Of a DNA stretch of 64,000 nucleotides, positions 18,467-27,529 are shown piece after piece. The notes beneath the pieces are model-generated. The model searched no databases, was not told the DNA's origin, and worked only from the letters and a program-made list of their open reading frames with translations. Numbering within the stretch: the first letter of the stretch is position 1; every line of letters begins with the position of its first letter. The stretch is from Bacteroidales bacterium H3 (GTDB taxonomy: Bacteria > Bacteroidota > Bacteroidia > Bacteroidales > Muribaculaceae). Location of the stretch: positions 62,001 through 126,000 of the forward strand of contig DAAN01000003.1 of the NCBI GenBank assembly GCA_001701135.1. Direction: 5' to 3'. The position numbers and the translations under genes were made by a program.

Positions 18467-18564
18467 TGGTGAAAGGTGTTAAATGATAGATAATCAAGCA
18501 GTTTGCCGTCGCAAAACGGCCCCGGGAGCAACGCGCCCGCGGCTGTTGGGTCGGAAAAACTCTG

Positions 18565-18572
18565 CAAAGTTA
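18565..18572 (-). promoter_or_regulatory. -7 box of the yceD-rpmF-fabH transcript
   Basis: CAAAGTTA on the plus strand (TAACTTTG on the minus strand). A near-match CAAC (GTTG) lies 20 bases further at 18593-18596. The untranslated leader would be about 90 bases. Confidence 0.6.
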
Positions 18573-18617
18573 CTTATAATTTTTGTTTTTCCCAACAAAT
18601 CAGACAAAAATAAGTGC

Positions 18618-20687
18618 TTACCGGATCAGGCGCTTCTCGGTTTTGCCTCCGCACCGGCGGATGTAGATGCCCGGGGCGGCTGAGGCGGGGTCGATGCGGA
18701 TGCCGTCGATGGTGAACCATTGTTCGTCGGCGTTGGCGGAGGTGTCGTCGGCAAAGATATCGTCGAGGGCGGCGTAGAAGTCGGTGTAGACCGACGTCAT
18801 AGGGTTGCCGAAGGCGGTGTAGCTGACGGTGAAATCGAGGGTGTTGCCCGGAATCGGGCGTCCGATGCTGAAGGTGTTGCCCGAGCGGACGGCCTCCTCT
18901 CCTTCTATGGTCACCGATGTGATTTTGATATCTTTGGTCGTTGGCGTGAGGGTTACCGAGCCTTGCGAGGGGATGGCTTCGCAGGTGTACATCTCCTTGA
19001 CCTCGTTCTGGGTCAACTGACTGTAGAGTTCAGTAGCGCCGCCGGGCACGTAGACGGTGCGCCAGCCGTTGCCTATGGGGGTTCCGCCGTTGACCATGGC
19101 GATATAGAGCGAGGCCACGTCGGGCCATTCCTGTTGATTTTCGAGACCGCGGATTTTAGGATTGTTGACAACGATCTGGGGCGACTCGGTGATGAAGTCC
19201 ACGGTGTTATACCACACAATGGCGCCGTTGTCGGGGAAATAGAGCCGTATCAGATCGGGGCATTCGCTGAATGCGCTGCGCGACCACCAGTCGACACCCA
19301 TCATGTTGAGACCCTGAATTCCCGTGCGGGCGAATGCGTCGCCGTAGATGTCGGTGGTGGTGTTCTTGAGGTAGACGCGACGGAGCTGGCGGCAGTCGGC
19401 GAAGCATCCCACGGGTATCACGGCCTCGCCGGTAGGCCAGTGCACCTCTTTCAGCCCCGAACCGGCGAAATTGTATCCCTTAGAGAAGTTCCAGTTGCTG
19501 ACAGCGCCGAATGAGAACGATGTGAGACTTTCGCAACCTGCAAACTCCCGATAGACAAGATGTTTGATTTTCATCTTGGAGGTCAGCGGGAATGCCGTGA
19601 GACTGCGGCAATCCTCAAAGGCGCGGCTGTCGATGTTGATATCTTTGGTGCCCTCTTCGAGAGTGACGGTGGCAAGCGATGTGCACCCTTTGAAGGCGCA
19701 GGTCATTATGTCGAGTTCGCCTTCCCAGACGTAGCCCAATTCTATGCTCCGGAGGTTGGCGCAATCCATAAAGGCGCACTCCCATACGTGCGATGGCTTT
19801 TCCCCTTTATAGGTGACTTTCTTGACGGTAGACCCTCTGAATAGGTTGGCGCTGGCACCCTGACGCGAAAGGTTTTCGGGTAGCACAATCTCATCGACCT
19901 GCGAGTTGCAGAAGGCTCCCAATGAGAGAAATTGGCAAGTTGAGGGTACGGTGAACCGTTTGTAGACACGGCCAGGACACAAGCCTGTGAAGATTGAACC
20001 GTAGAGCAGGGCGCCGTTGTCGGTGGTGCGGTATTCGGTTGAGTTGGAGCGGTCGATCTCCTCGATGCTGCGATTGTTGAATTGCCAGCACTCGCCGAGC
20101 CTCTGGCCGCCCACGAGATAAATTCTCTTGAGGTGGGCGTTGGCTGCGAAGGCTCCGAACTCTATGCCGTCGATCGTCGCAGGCACCACATAAGTCGGCG
20201 ATTTTGCAGCCGAGGGATAGCGCTTCAGGCGGTGATAGGCCTTGCCGTTGTTGTCGGAGATTTCCACCAGCGCATCGCCGTTTACGGTGTATACGGTGGC
20301 GCCGCTTTCCACCTCATAGCGCTCGATATTGGGGCAATCCTTGAATTCGAGGCAGCCGATGAAACGCATATAGCGCGGAATTTTTACCGATGTGATTCCT
20401 GTCTGGCCGCCGATTACGGGCGCGTCACCTTCGTGGCCGGCGTGATTCGACCAGCCGATGCCTACGACTTTGACGTTCTTTCCGTTGTATTTTATCGTTG
20501 ACGGGAATGCCAGCTGACCCGAAGGCACGAACCCCTCGGCGAGACCGACCACTACGGCTTCCTCCTCGTCGTAGCCCATGAATTCAACGATTTCATACTG
20601 GAAATTGCCCGAAGTGATTGTCTCGGCCCGCGCGACGGCAGCCTGGAGAAGCATGAGAGCAACAGTGATGTATCTGAGAATTTTCAT
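18618..20687 (-). CDS. Secreted BspA-type leucine-rich repeat protein with T9SS-like C-terminal tail
   Basis: 689 residues. A signal peptide (about 1-21, ending AVARA) is followed by many BspA/LRR_5-type repeats of the form CxxLxxIxL...IxxxAFxxCxxL (for example FKDCPNIE, FKGCTSLATV, FEDCRSLTAF, FADCRQLRRV). The last 40 residues (WFTIDGIRID, then GIYIRR and KTEKRLIR) match the short C-terminal sorting region common in proteins exported by the type IX system. PorW and PorX homologues elsewhere in the window support that route. BspA-like proteins bind host or bacterial surfaces; no ligand can be inferred. It is divergent from the regulator at 20901. Confidence 0.88.
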   Translation of the reverse strand: MKILRYITVALMLLQAAVARAETITSGNFQYEIVEFMGYDEEEAVVVGLAEGFVPSGQLAFPSTIKYNGKNVKVVGIGWSNHAGHEGDAPVIGGQTGITSVKIPRYMRFIGCLEFKDCPNIERYEVESGATVYTVNGDALVEISDNNGKAYHRLKRYPSAAKSPTYVVPATIDGIEFGAFAANAHLKRIYLVGGQRLGECWQFNNRSIEEIDRSNSTEYRTTDNGALLYGSIFTGLCPGRVYKRFTVPSTCQFLSLGAFCNSQVDEIVLPENLSRQGASANLFRGSTVKKVTYKGEKPSHVWECAFMDCANLRSIELGYVWEGELDIMTCAFKGCTSLATVTLEEGTKDINIDSRAFEDCRSLTAFPLTSKMKIKHLVYREFAGCESLTSFSFGAVSNWNFSKGYNFAGSGLKEVHWPTGEAVIPVGCFADCRQLRRVYLKNTTTDIYGDAFARTGIQGLNMMGVDWWSRSAFSECPDLIRLYFPDNGAIVWYNTVDFITESPQIVVNNPKIRGLENQQEWPDVASLYIAMVNGGTPIGNGWRTVYVPGGATELYSQLTQNEVKEMYTCEAIPSQGSVTLTPTTKDIKITSVTIEGEEAVRSGNTFSIGRPIPGNTLDFTVSYTAFGNPMTSVYTDFYAALDDIFADDTSANADEQWFTIDGIRIDPASAAPGIYIRRCGGKTEKRLIR

Positions 20688-20712
20688 AAATAGAAGTTTT
20701 GGAAATTTTGCC

Positions 20713-20720
20713 CAAAGTTA
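20713..20720 (-). promoter_or_regulatory. -7 box of the leucine-rich repeat gene
   Basis: CAAAGTTA on the plus strand (TAACTTTG on the minus strand), 26 bases before the ATG. No -33 TTTG at the usual spacing, which would suit activator dependence. Confidence 0.55.
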
Positions 20721-20762
20721 ACTCTTGTGGCGCGACCCTGCGCCCTCATGCTATATGTGAAA

Positions 20763-20810
20763 GCGTCTACGCAGTGACGTCTACAGCTGTAGATGATTTG
20801 TAGATGTCGC
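20763..20810. promoter_or_regulatory. Candidate operator: four TCTAC half-sites in mirror order
   Basis: TCTAC occurs at 20766-20770 and 20780-20784 on the plus strand and as its complement GTAGA at 20789-20793 and 20800-20804. The inner pair forms the perfect palindrome TCTACAGCTGTAGA (20780-20793), and the outer pair is nearly concentric with it. It lies in the middle of the divergent promoter region (20688-20900). Confidence 0.6.
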
Positions 20811-20846
20811 GCCAGGCGGGCTGCGGGGCGTTTTGCGCCGCCCGCA

Positions 20847-20878
20847 TTTGCTCTTTCGTTTCTCTTTGGCTAATTTTG
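20847..20878 (+). promoter_or_regulatory. Promoter of the TPR/LuxR-type regulator
   Basis: TTTG at 20847-20850 and TAATTTTG at 20871-20878, separated by exactly 20 bases; the ATG follows at 20901. Confidence 0.8.
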
Positions 20879-20900
20879 TGCTGCCGAAATCCTCCCGCTG

Positions 20901-22493
20901 ATGAGAATATACCAACTTCTGTCATATTTCGCAGCTGCTGTGCTTTGCATAGTCATTCCGGGCTGTGACTCTCATGCCGCGTTTGTGGAACCCACGGGGT
21001 GGGAAACCGTGTCGCCCCGGATCGACTCGCTTACGCGTGCCATCGAGCTAAGCTTCCAGAATGGCGCCGGACCCGATTCCACCGCGGCCCTGATTAAGCA
21101 GTGCCGTAGTGTGGTGCCTCCCCGGGGCAAGGAACTTGAAATAAGGAGCCGCCTGCTCTATTGGCAGGGGCGGCTGGAACTGCGCCGCAGACACCGGGCG
21201 CTCGGCTATGAACTTCTCGATTCGGCTGCTGTGGTGGCTCCCCCTTCCACCCGCGAATATATCGAAAGGATGAACGAATGGCGCAGGGAGGATATAGCCG
21301 ATTATCCTCCGGGACGGTGGTATGAACGCAAGCTCGATCAGGACAGATATTTCCGCAGCCGCAATGACCGGCAGATGATCTACAATATCAACCGCGAGCT
21401 TATGGAACTGATGCGCGACGCCGGTCTCCACGACCGCGCCCTGCACTATCTGGAGATAATCACCGAATGCAACCGGCTTATCGACCCGCAACTCGCCCTC
21501 CTCGACGACAAAATGAACCGGGCGGCATTGCTCTCCGACATGGACCGCGACGAGGAGGCCGCGCGGCTCAACCGCGAGTTGCAGGCCGACACGGCATATA
21601 TGCGCGAGCCGGTCAACTGTCAGCTTGTCAATCTTAATCTACGCACACTTGCCGGCGACACCGCCGCCCTCCATGCCGCCTATGCCTCTATCGTAAGGGA
21701 TGGCGACCGTGCCGGGCTTCTCCCCCAAGTCTATTATTATCTGGTCGATGAAGCCATCGCGGCCGAGAACTGCATGGAGGCGGCGCGCTGGGCCGACAGT
21801 CTTAAAGTAATGCTTCCCCGTCTGGCTCCCGGCACGTTGCGGGTCAAGGCACTCAAAGGTATAGCCCGCAGCATTGAAATGTGTAGGGGCGAGGCTGCTG
21901 CTGCGCCGGCCTATCGCAGCTATGCTCTCGCGGCTGATTCGCTGGCCGGCATAATGCGCTCTGACAATGTGGCAAATCTCGAATTGTCGCACGCCATAGC
22001 CCGTATCGATGCCCGTGCCGCCGCCGAGCGCCGCAGCGCCCGACTGCGTATGGCCGTGTGGCTGTCGGTCGCGGTGGCTGTGTGGTTGCTGGCCATGTGG
22101 CTGCTGCTGCGCCGCTACCGCGCTGTGAGACTTATGCGCAGCGAAGCCGAGCATATCAGGCAGGAAACGCGCCACCGGCAGATGGCTCTGCAGCTCGACT
22201 TCGACCGCCGCGGTCTCGGCTCGGAGATTGGCTCGGATAATTTCATCGAGCTTTTCGCGCGGCAATACCCCGTGTTTATCAGCCGACTGAGACAGAAGTC
22301 GCCGCGAATCAGCGACGCCGCACTGCGGCTTGCGGGATATATTGCCATCGGTCTGAGCACCAAGGAAATCGCCGAAGTGATGAATGTACGCCCCGAGAGT
22401 GTCAGGCAGGCCAAATGGCGCCTGCGCAGAACTCTCGGTATCGTCAGGGAGGAAGACCTCTATCCTCTGCTATCGTCGCTCCTCGACCAATAG
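20901..22493 (+). CDS. Membrane-bound TPR regulator with LuxR-type HTH
   Basis: 530 residues. The N-terminus has a signal peptide with lipobox IPGC (Cys22). TPR-like helices fill residues 30-370, a transmembrane helix lies near 383-405 (VWLSVAVAVWLLAMWLLL), a short coiled stretch follows, and a LuxR-type helix-turn-helix is at about 460-515 (GLSTKEIAEVMNVRPESV). This layout puts a periplasmic sensor and a cytoplasmic DNA-binding domain in one chain, as in several Bacteroidetes one-component regulators. It may control the divergent leucine-rich repeat gene. The gene cut by the right end of the window has a related C-terminal domain. Confidence 0.82.
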   Translation: MRIYQLLSYFAAAVLCIVIPGCDSHAAFVEPTGWETVSPRIDSLTRAIELSFQNGAGPDSTAALIKQCRSVVPPRGKELEIRSRLLYWQGRLELRRRHRALGYELLDSAAVVAPPSTREYIERMNEWRREDIADYPPGRWYERKLDQDRYFRSRNDRQMIYNINRELMELMRDAGLHDRALHYLEIITECNRLIDPQLALLDDKMNRAALLSDMDRDEEAARLNRELQADTAYMREPVNCQLVNLNLRTLAGDTAALHAAYASIVRDGDRAGLLPQVYYYLVDEAIAAENCMEAARWADSLKVMLPRLAPGTLRVKALKGIARSIEMCRGEAAAAPAYRSYALAADSLAGIMRSDNVANLELSHAIARIDARAAAERRSARLRMAVWLSVAVAVWLLAMWLLLRRYRAVRLMRSEAEHIRQETRHRQMALQLDFDRRGLGSEIGSDNFIELFARQYPVFISRLRQKSPRISDAALRLAGYIAIGLSTKEIAEVMNVRPESVRQAKWRLRRTLGIVREEDLYPLLSSLLDQ

Positions 22494-22522
22494 CTCTTGT
22501 TATGTAAAGCTCTTAAAATGTG

Positions 22523-22572
22523 AAACTTTCGTATAGACTTTGATGGCCTGAATGCTGTCTATACGAAAGTTT
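22523..22572. terminator. Two-way terminator between convergent genes
   Basis: AAACTTTCGTATAGAC (22523-22538) and its perfect 16-base inverse (22557-22572) enclose an 18-base loop, between the regulator's stop and the stop of the DUF349 gene. Confidence 0.75.
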
Positions 22573-22614
22573 GAATTATGACACACCCCCCCCGGAGGGA
22601 ATGATTGGGCGGGA

Positions 22615-24507
22615 TTATTTGGCGAGGCGGGAGTCGATGAGTTTGATTTTGTCGTCGATCGCTGCCAGATCGTCCTTGATGCGCTGGATGCGGCGCTCCA
22701 TCTCGCGGACCATCGAGTCGCCCGATTTGCTCTTGGAGGAGAGGAAGCCGAGGTTGTTCTCGTAGGTCTTCAGTTCGTTGCGCTTGATTTCGTAGGCGCG
22801 GAGGATGCGCTCGCGTTCGCGGTAGAGTTTCTGCTCGTCGCTGCCCATTTCGTTGATTACGTCCTCGAAACGGCTGCGGTTGCCGCGGTCGCGGCCCAGA
22901 CGGTTGTAAAGGGCGTCGCAGGCTGCGCGATACTCGTCGTAGATCTTGTTTTTGTCGCGCATGGGCACATGGCCCACGGCCTGCCAGCGGGCCTGCAGCT
23001 CTTTCACTTTGGGCATGGTTTCGGCGCGGGGCGAGTCGAGGGGTATCGCCTTAAGCTCTTCGATGATGGCGCGTTTCTCCTTGAGATTTGCCTGCTCGGC
23101 CACACGGCTTTCGCTGAGGTTGGCCTTGCGGCGCTCGAAGAATGTGTCGCAGGCTTCCTGGAATCGGTGCCAGATGTTGTCGGAGTGTTTCTTGGGCACG
23201 GTGCCGATGGTCTTCCACTCTTTCTGGAGGCTGACGAGCTTTTCGGCAGTGGCTTTCCAGTCGGTGGATTCGCGCAGGGCTTCGGCCTGTTCGCACAGAG
23301 CGGTTTTCTTGGCGAGGTTGGCGGCCAGCTCATCCTTCATCTCGCGGTAGTGTTCGGCCTTGAGGGTGAAGAATTTGTCGCATACGGCGCGGAAGCGTGT
23401 GAATAGGGTGTTGTTAGCCTTGCGCGAGGCGAATCCGAGTTTCTTCCACTCCTCCTGGGCGGCAAGGATGAGCTTTGTCATTTCATCCCATGCGGCGTAG
23501 GTCTTGAGGCTGGAGAAGTCGTAGGCTTCGACGCGTTCGCATATTTCGGTTTTGGCTTTTTCGTTTTCGAGTTCGCGCGCCTTGCGCTCCTCGAAGAATG
23601 CCTGATAGCGTTTGTTGACCTCGGTTGAAGCCTCCTTGAATCGTGCCCAGATCTCTTCGCGGTTCTCTTTGGCCACGGGCCCGGTCTGACGCCACTCGTC
23701 GTGCAGGTTTTGCAGACGTTTGAAGGCGAGGCTTACATCCTCCTCGTCGCGGAGCTTTTCGGCTTCCTCGCACAGGAGCAGTTTAAGTTCCAGATTTTTG
23801 CGGAAGTCATAGTCTCGGAGGTCTTTGTTTATTTTGAGCTGATCGTAGAACTGTTCCACGGCAGCCTGATAGTTCTTCCAGAGGTCGGTGGCATCGGTGG
23901 GGGGCACCTCGCCGATCTCCTTGAATTCGGACTGAATTTCCTTTACGCGGGGAAACGCGCGGTTGACATTGTCGGTGTCGGCCGACAAGGTCTTAAGCTC
24001 CTCGATGAGGGCAAGCTTGCGCTCGAGATTTTCGCGACGCTTCTCCTCCTCGGCTGCTGCTGCGGCCGCTTTGCGTTCGCGCAGAGTGTTCATGAGTGCC
24101 TTGAACTGCTCCTCTGTCGGGTCGAGGGCGGGGATAAATTCCTGTACATCCTTTCCCTCGGCAATCCAGGCAGCCATCTCGGCTTCCTGTTCGGCCTTGC
24201 GCAGAGCGTAGAAACGCTGTTTGAGACGCGCGATTTCCTCGCGCGAGACGTTGACGAATTCATCCTTGGCCAGCTCGGTGAGGCGTGTCATCACCTCGTC
24301 TTTGGTGTTGAGTTCGCTTTCAAAAGCTTTCTGCGACATAGCGTTTTCTACGGCTTCGGCGTTGACTTGGGCGTCGGAGGCTTCGACTGCAACTTTCATG
24401 GCGTCGGCATTGTCGACAAGATTTTCAGATTCAAGAGATTCCGCAGCAGCGGGGGTGGGATTAACCTCGGGAACAATTTCCCCGGGATTGAGATCACGCG
24501 TTTCCAT
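22615..24507 (-). CDS. DUF349 repeat protein
   Basis: 630 residues from the ATG at 24507 (METRDLNPGE). An acidic Ala/Glu-rich leader of about 80 residues is followed by repeated helical units with the pattern W(K/R)xxGxVP...xxxWxxFxxA (for example WRQTGPVAKENREEIWARF, WKTIGTVPKKHSDNIWHRF, WQAVGHVPMRDKNKIYDEY), which is the DUF349 signature. The C-terminus is coiled coil. It has no signal peptide, so is probably cytoplasmic. The molecular role is not known. Confidence 0.88.
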   Translation of the reverse strand: METRDLNPGEIVPEVNPTPAAAESLESENLVDNADAMKVAVEASDAQVNAEAVENAMSQKAFESELNTKDEVMTRLTELAKDEFVNVSREEIARLKQRFYALRKAEQEAEMAAWIAEGKDVQEFIPALDPTEEQFKALMNTLRERKAAAAAAEEEKRRENLERKLALIEELKTLSADTDNVNRAFPRVKEIQSEFKEIGEVPPTDATDLWKNYQAAVEQFYDQLKINKDLRDYDFRKNLELKLLLCEEAEKLRDEEDVSLAFKRLQNLHDEWRQTGPVAKENREEIWARFKEASTEVNKRYQAFFEERKARELENEKAKTEICERVEAYDFSSLKTYAAWDEMTKLILAAQEEWKKLGFASRKANNTLFTRFRAVCDKFFTLKAEHYREMKDELAANLAKKTALCEQAEALRESTDWKATAEKLVSLQKEWKTIGTVPKKHSDNIWHRFQEACDTFFERRKANLSESRVAEQANLKEKRAIIEELKAIPLDSPRAETMPKVKELQARWQAVGHVPMRDKNKIYDEYRAACDALYNRLGRDRGNRSRFEDVINEMGSDEQKLYRERERILRAYEIKRNELKTYENNLGFLSSKSKSGDSMVREMERRIQRIKDDLAAIDDKIKLIDSRLAK

Positions 24508-24651
24508 AAATAAGAAATAGTTAGAATTGGGAGCACGGGGCCGGAGAAGGGTTGCGTGTGCCGTCGCCGGTCCTTTTAACAGTTCAGACGGAAATAACCG
24601 GCTGACGGCGACGCCGGAGGGCGGCGATACCGTAAGCCGACAATTACGGCT

Positions 24652-24659
24652 CAAATATA
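24652..24659 (-). promoter_or_regulatory. -7 box of the DUF349 gene
   Basis: CAAATATA on the plus strand (TATATTTG on the minus strand). It implies a GC-rich leader of roughly 140 bases before the ATG at 24507. The leader contains complementary GCCGTCGCCGG-type stretches but matches no riboswitch I recognise. Confidence 0.55.
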
Positions 24660-24795
24660 GTAACAATTTTTTACATATCGGCTCTTTTCCCGGAATATTT
24701 TTGATTTACAGTCAAAAAGATGCCGAAATGATGCGGAAATGATGCCGAAAAGATGGCTGATAGCGGTCCTGCGAGACCCATGAGCAGGCTCCTGT

Positions 24796-26082
24796 TCATT
24801 CGAGCGGACGGTAGATGAGGGTGTTGGAGCGCAGGGGTGAGAGGAGGCGCCCGGCATAGTCGGTGATCCACCGGGGTGTGACGCGGCGATAGCGGTCGAG
24901 CTCAGCGTCGGGGGTGATAGCGTGCATTTCGCAACGGGCCATGTTCTGGGCTTTGTCGAGCGGCTCCATGGCGCCGAAAAGCCGGTCGCTCTCCAGGCGG
25001 TTGAGGCAGCGGGTAAGTTCGGCGTGGTCGACCGGCCGGTCGGAGGTGAGGGCTGCGAGCTCGCAACGGATGGCGTCGATGGCTTCTCTTTCGGCTTCTT
25101 CGCCGCGGCGGAGCAGACGGGCGTTGATCAGGAACAGCCCGGGATGCTCGGTGCCGAGGATAGAGGCGTCGACCGAGGCGAAGATGTCGCGGTTCATCAG
25201 CAGATTGCGATGGAATCGGGATGCCTTGCCGTTGGCCAGGATGTCGCTCAGCAGGTCGGCGGTGAAATAACCGTCGGTGCCGTAGGGATCCATCGGGTAT
25301 GCGATGGTGATGGCTGTGTGGGGCACGTCGCCCCGTGACTCCACGGTGCGCGGTTCGAGTTGCACGGGCAGACGGAAATCGGGGCCGTCTGCGGGGTTTG
25401 CCTCAAATTCGGGAAGTGGAATCGACCGCGGGGTGATGTTGCGGCGGGGTATGGAGCCGTACCATTTTTCAACCATCCTGACTATCTCGGCCGGCTCGAT
25501 GCCTGCGACAATCGACAGCACGGCGTTGTCGGGCGCATAATGGCTGAAAAACCATTGGCGCACGTCGGCCTGCGTGGTCTTTTCTATGTCGTGGAAATCG
25601 CGGCCTATGACGGGCACTCCATAGGGATGGCGGGGATAGCACATGCCGAAAAGCAGATGACCCATGTTGCCATAGGGCTGGTTTAGGCACACTTCCTTGA
25701 ACTCCTCGACCACCACCGAACGCTGCACTTCAAGCGCCTTTTCGGAGAATGCGAGCGACAGCATGCGGTCGCTTTCGAGCCAAAGGGCTGTGGCTATGTT
25801 GTGGGCGGGAATTATGTCGTAGAAGCAGGTGTAGTCGTTGCCGGTCCAGGCATTTGATATGCCTCCGGCACGCTGCAGTTCGCCATCGAAGTCGGGAATG
25901 TTGACCGAGCCGCCGAACATAAGATGCTCGAACAGGTGTGCCATGCCGGTGTGGTCGGCGCTTTCGTCGCGTGAGCCGACATCGTAGAGGGTGCACACCA
26001 CGGCCATCGACAGTGTGGGATTGCAGTTGTAGACAACCCTCAGACCGTTGTCGAGTGTGAAACGGGTGGTGCCTGCCTTCAT
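24796..26082 (-). CDS. M16 family zinc metallopeptidase
   Basis: 428 residues. The inverted zinc motif HLFEH in HTGMAHLFEHLMFGG marks the catalytic N-terminal half, and the third ligand is expected in the E-rich segment SVVVEEFKEV. The C-terminal half has the M16 R/Y-type substrate region. The length fits a half-size (pitrilysin-like two-domain) protease. There is no signal peptide, suggesting cytoplasmic peptide turnover. It is third in a minus-strand set with a hypothetical protein and a cyclophilin. Confidence 0.93.
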   Translation of the reverse strand: MKAGTTRFTLDNGLRVVYNCNPTLSMAVVCTLYDVGSRDESADHTGMAHLFEHLMFGGSVNIPDFDGELQRAGGISNAWTGNDYTCFYDIIPAHNIATALWLESDRMLSLAFSEKALEVQRSVVVEEFKEVCLNQPYGNMGHLLFGMCYPRHPYGVPVIGRDFHDIEKTTQADVRQWFFSHYAPDNAVLSIVAGIEPAEIVRMVEKWYGSIPRRNITPRSIPLPEFEANPADGPDFRLPVQLEPRTVESRGDVPHTAITIAYPMDPYGTDGYFTADLLSDILANGKASRFHRNLLMNRDIFASVDASILGTEHPGLFLINARLLRRGEEAEREAIDAIRCELAALTSDRPVDHAELTRCLNRLESDRLFGAMEPLDKAQNMARCEMHAITPDAELDRYRRVTPRWITDYAGRLLSPLRSNTLIYRPLE

Positions 26083-26139
26083 TAAACCAGTTCAGATGAT
26101 GTTGTTGAACCGCGTCTTATTTCCTGGTGATCGTTGTTC

Positions 26140-27036
26140 TTATTTCTTGGCGATCTTCATGGAGATGATGCGGATGTCGCTGACCGGACGGTCGTTCCGG
26201 TCGGTCTGCGCTTTCTCGATGCGCTCCACCACGTCCATGCCGCTGACCACTTCGCCGAACACGGTGTACTGGCCGTCGAGATGGGGCGTGCCACCTACGG
26301 TGGTGTAGGCTTTGTGCTGTTCGGGGGTGAGTTTCACAGGGGCTTCGGCGGCTTTCTTCTCAGTCATGGCCACCAGTTCGTCCTGAAGTTTCTGCAGCCC
26401 CACCTGGTCGCGGTTGCGGCGCAGCTCCATGATTGAGTCGCGGCGCTCTTTGGCCAGGGAATTGAAGATTTCCTGCTTCTGAGCCATCTGCATCTGCTGC
26501 TCCATGCCGTCGAGCTGCTGCTCGTTGTAGACTTTGCCGGTGACGATATAAAACTGCGAGCCGGAGGATTCACGCTGTGGGTTCACCTGGTCGCCCTGAC
26601 GGGCGGCTGCCAGCGCTCCGCGGTGGTGAAAGTGGCGGGGATAGACAATTTCGGCGGGGATGTTATAGCCGGGGTCGCCGCCGCCGAGGTGTTTGCCGGC
26701 GGGAGCGCCCTTCGAATCGGGGTCGCCGGTCTGCACCATGAATTCGTTGATTACTCGGTGGAAGAGCACGTTGTTGTAATATCCCTCCTTGACAAGTTTG
26801 AGGAAATTGTCGCGGTGACGGGGAGTGTCGGCGAAGAGGCGCACGCGGATGTCGCCTTCGGTGGTGCGGATGTCGACCAGGGCGTCGCCTTTCTGCATCA
26901 CGGGTTCTTTGGCAGTGAGCTGCGAAGTCATTACTACTTTTGATTTACTGTTGATGTAGCTCCATGATCCGCAAGCGATAGCTAAAACCATGGGGATGAT
27001 GCTCCATTTCAGGAGCCTGTGGCCGGAGATTTTCAT
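26140..27036 (-). CDS. Cyclophilin-type peptidyl-prolyl isomerase, exported
   Basis: 298 residues. A hydrophobic N-terminus (LKWSIIPMVLAIACGSW) is a signal peptide or anchor; the Cys could be lipidated, but the lipobox is poor. Cyclophilin motifs are clear: FHRVINEFMVQTGDP, GSQFYIVTGK and FGEVVSGMDVVERI. A Gln/Glu-rich insertion of about 80 residues (EQQLDGMEQQMQMAQKQE and following) interrupts the fold after FYIVTGKVY, as in several Bacteroidetes homologues. It should speed proline isomerisation in envelope proteins. Confidence 0.93.
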   Translation of the reverse strand: MKISGHRLLKWSIIPMVLAIACGSWSYINSKSKVVMTSQLTAKEPVMQKGDALVDIRTTEGDIRVRLFADTPRHRDNFLKLVKEGYYNNVLFHRVINEFMVQTGDPDSKGAPAGKHLGGGDPGYNIPAEIVYPRHFHHRGALAAARQGDQVNPQRESSGSQFYIVTGKVYNEQQLDGMEQQMQMAQKQEIFNSLAKERRDSIMELRRNRDQVGLQKLQDELVAMTEKKAAEAPVKLTPEQHKAYTTVGGTPHLDGQYTVFGEVVSGMDVVERIEKAQTDRNDRPVSDIRIISMKIAKK

Positions 27037-27090
27037 GACACAGAGAGGATGCTGATTTGAAAAATGCGGCTTTGCCGCGTGAACAGGATG

Positions 27091-27468
27091 TCAGAGAGCC
27101 GAGGTGGGATAGAGCCGCTTGTAGATGCGGCGGAAATTGTCGTCGGACTGCGAAAGTTCCGCTGCGCGTGACGCATAATCCTCGCCATACATCTGGGTGA
27201 GCAGGTCGCCCAGATAGCGGTGCTCGCGGTCTTTGTCGATGCCGGCTTTGATCAGCCGGTCGATGTAGGGGGCGAAACGCACCGGGTCGATGGCAAAAAG
27301 GTAGCGGGCGGCGGAAATCACAAATTGCCCCGAGAGATCGACTCTCTGCATATTGTCAACAAGCCAGGAAAGATCCGGTTCAACCGTGTCGATATGATTG
27401 GCGATATATTCGTATGTGAGCAGACCGTCGGGGTCGGCCTGAAGTTTCTTTTTGGTATCTTCTTCCAT
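27091..27468 (-). CDS. Conserved hypothetical protein
   Basis: 125 residues, soluble, largely helical, with no signal peptide and no family recognised. The sequence SAARYLFAIDPVRFAPYIDRLI is amphipathic and could pack as a small helical bundle. It has a full promoter upstream and is first in the set with the cyclophilin (54-base gap) and the M16 peptidase (57-base gap), so expression is probably shared. Confidence 0.75.
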   Translation of the reverse strand: MEEDTKKKLQADPDGLLTYEYIANHIDTVEPDLSWLVDNMQRVDLSGQFVISAARYLFAIDPVRFAPYIDRLIKAGIDKDREHRYLGDLLTQMYGEDYASRAAELSQSDDNFRRIYKRLYPTSAL

Positions 27469-27488
27469 AATTCGGAGTGTGAATGGTG

Positions 27489-27519
27489 CAAATTTACCAC
27501 TTTATTTTGAAACTGCAAA
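27489..27519 (-). promoter_or_regulatory. Promoter of the hypothetical-cyclophilin-M16 set
   Basis: On the minus strand TTTG (27519-27516) and TAAATTTG (27496-27489) are 19 bases apart; the ATG is at 27468. Confidence 0.75.
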
Positions 27520-27529
27520 CAGGAGATTA

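Noticed and set aside
24508..24650. GC-rich leader of the DUF349 gene considered as a riboswitch
   Set aside because: Complementary stretches exist, but nothing matched a riboswitch class I recognise.
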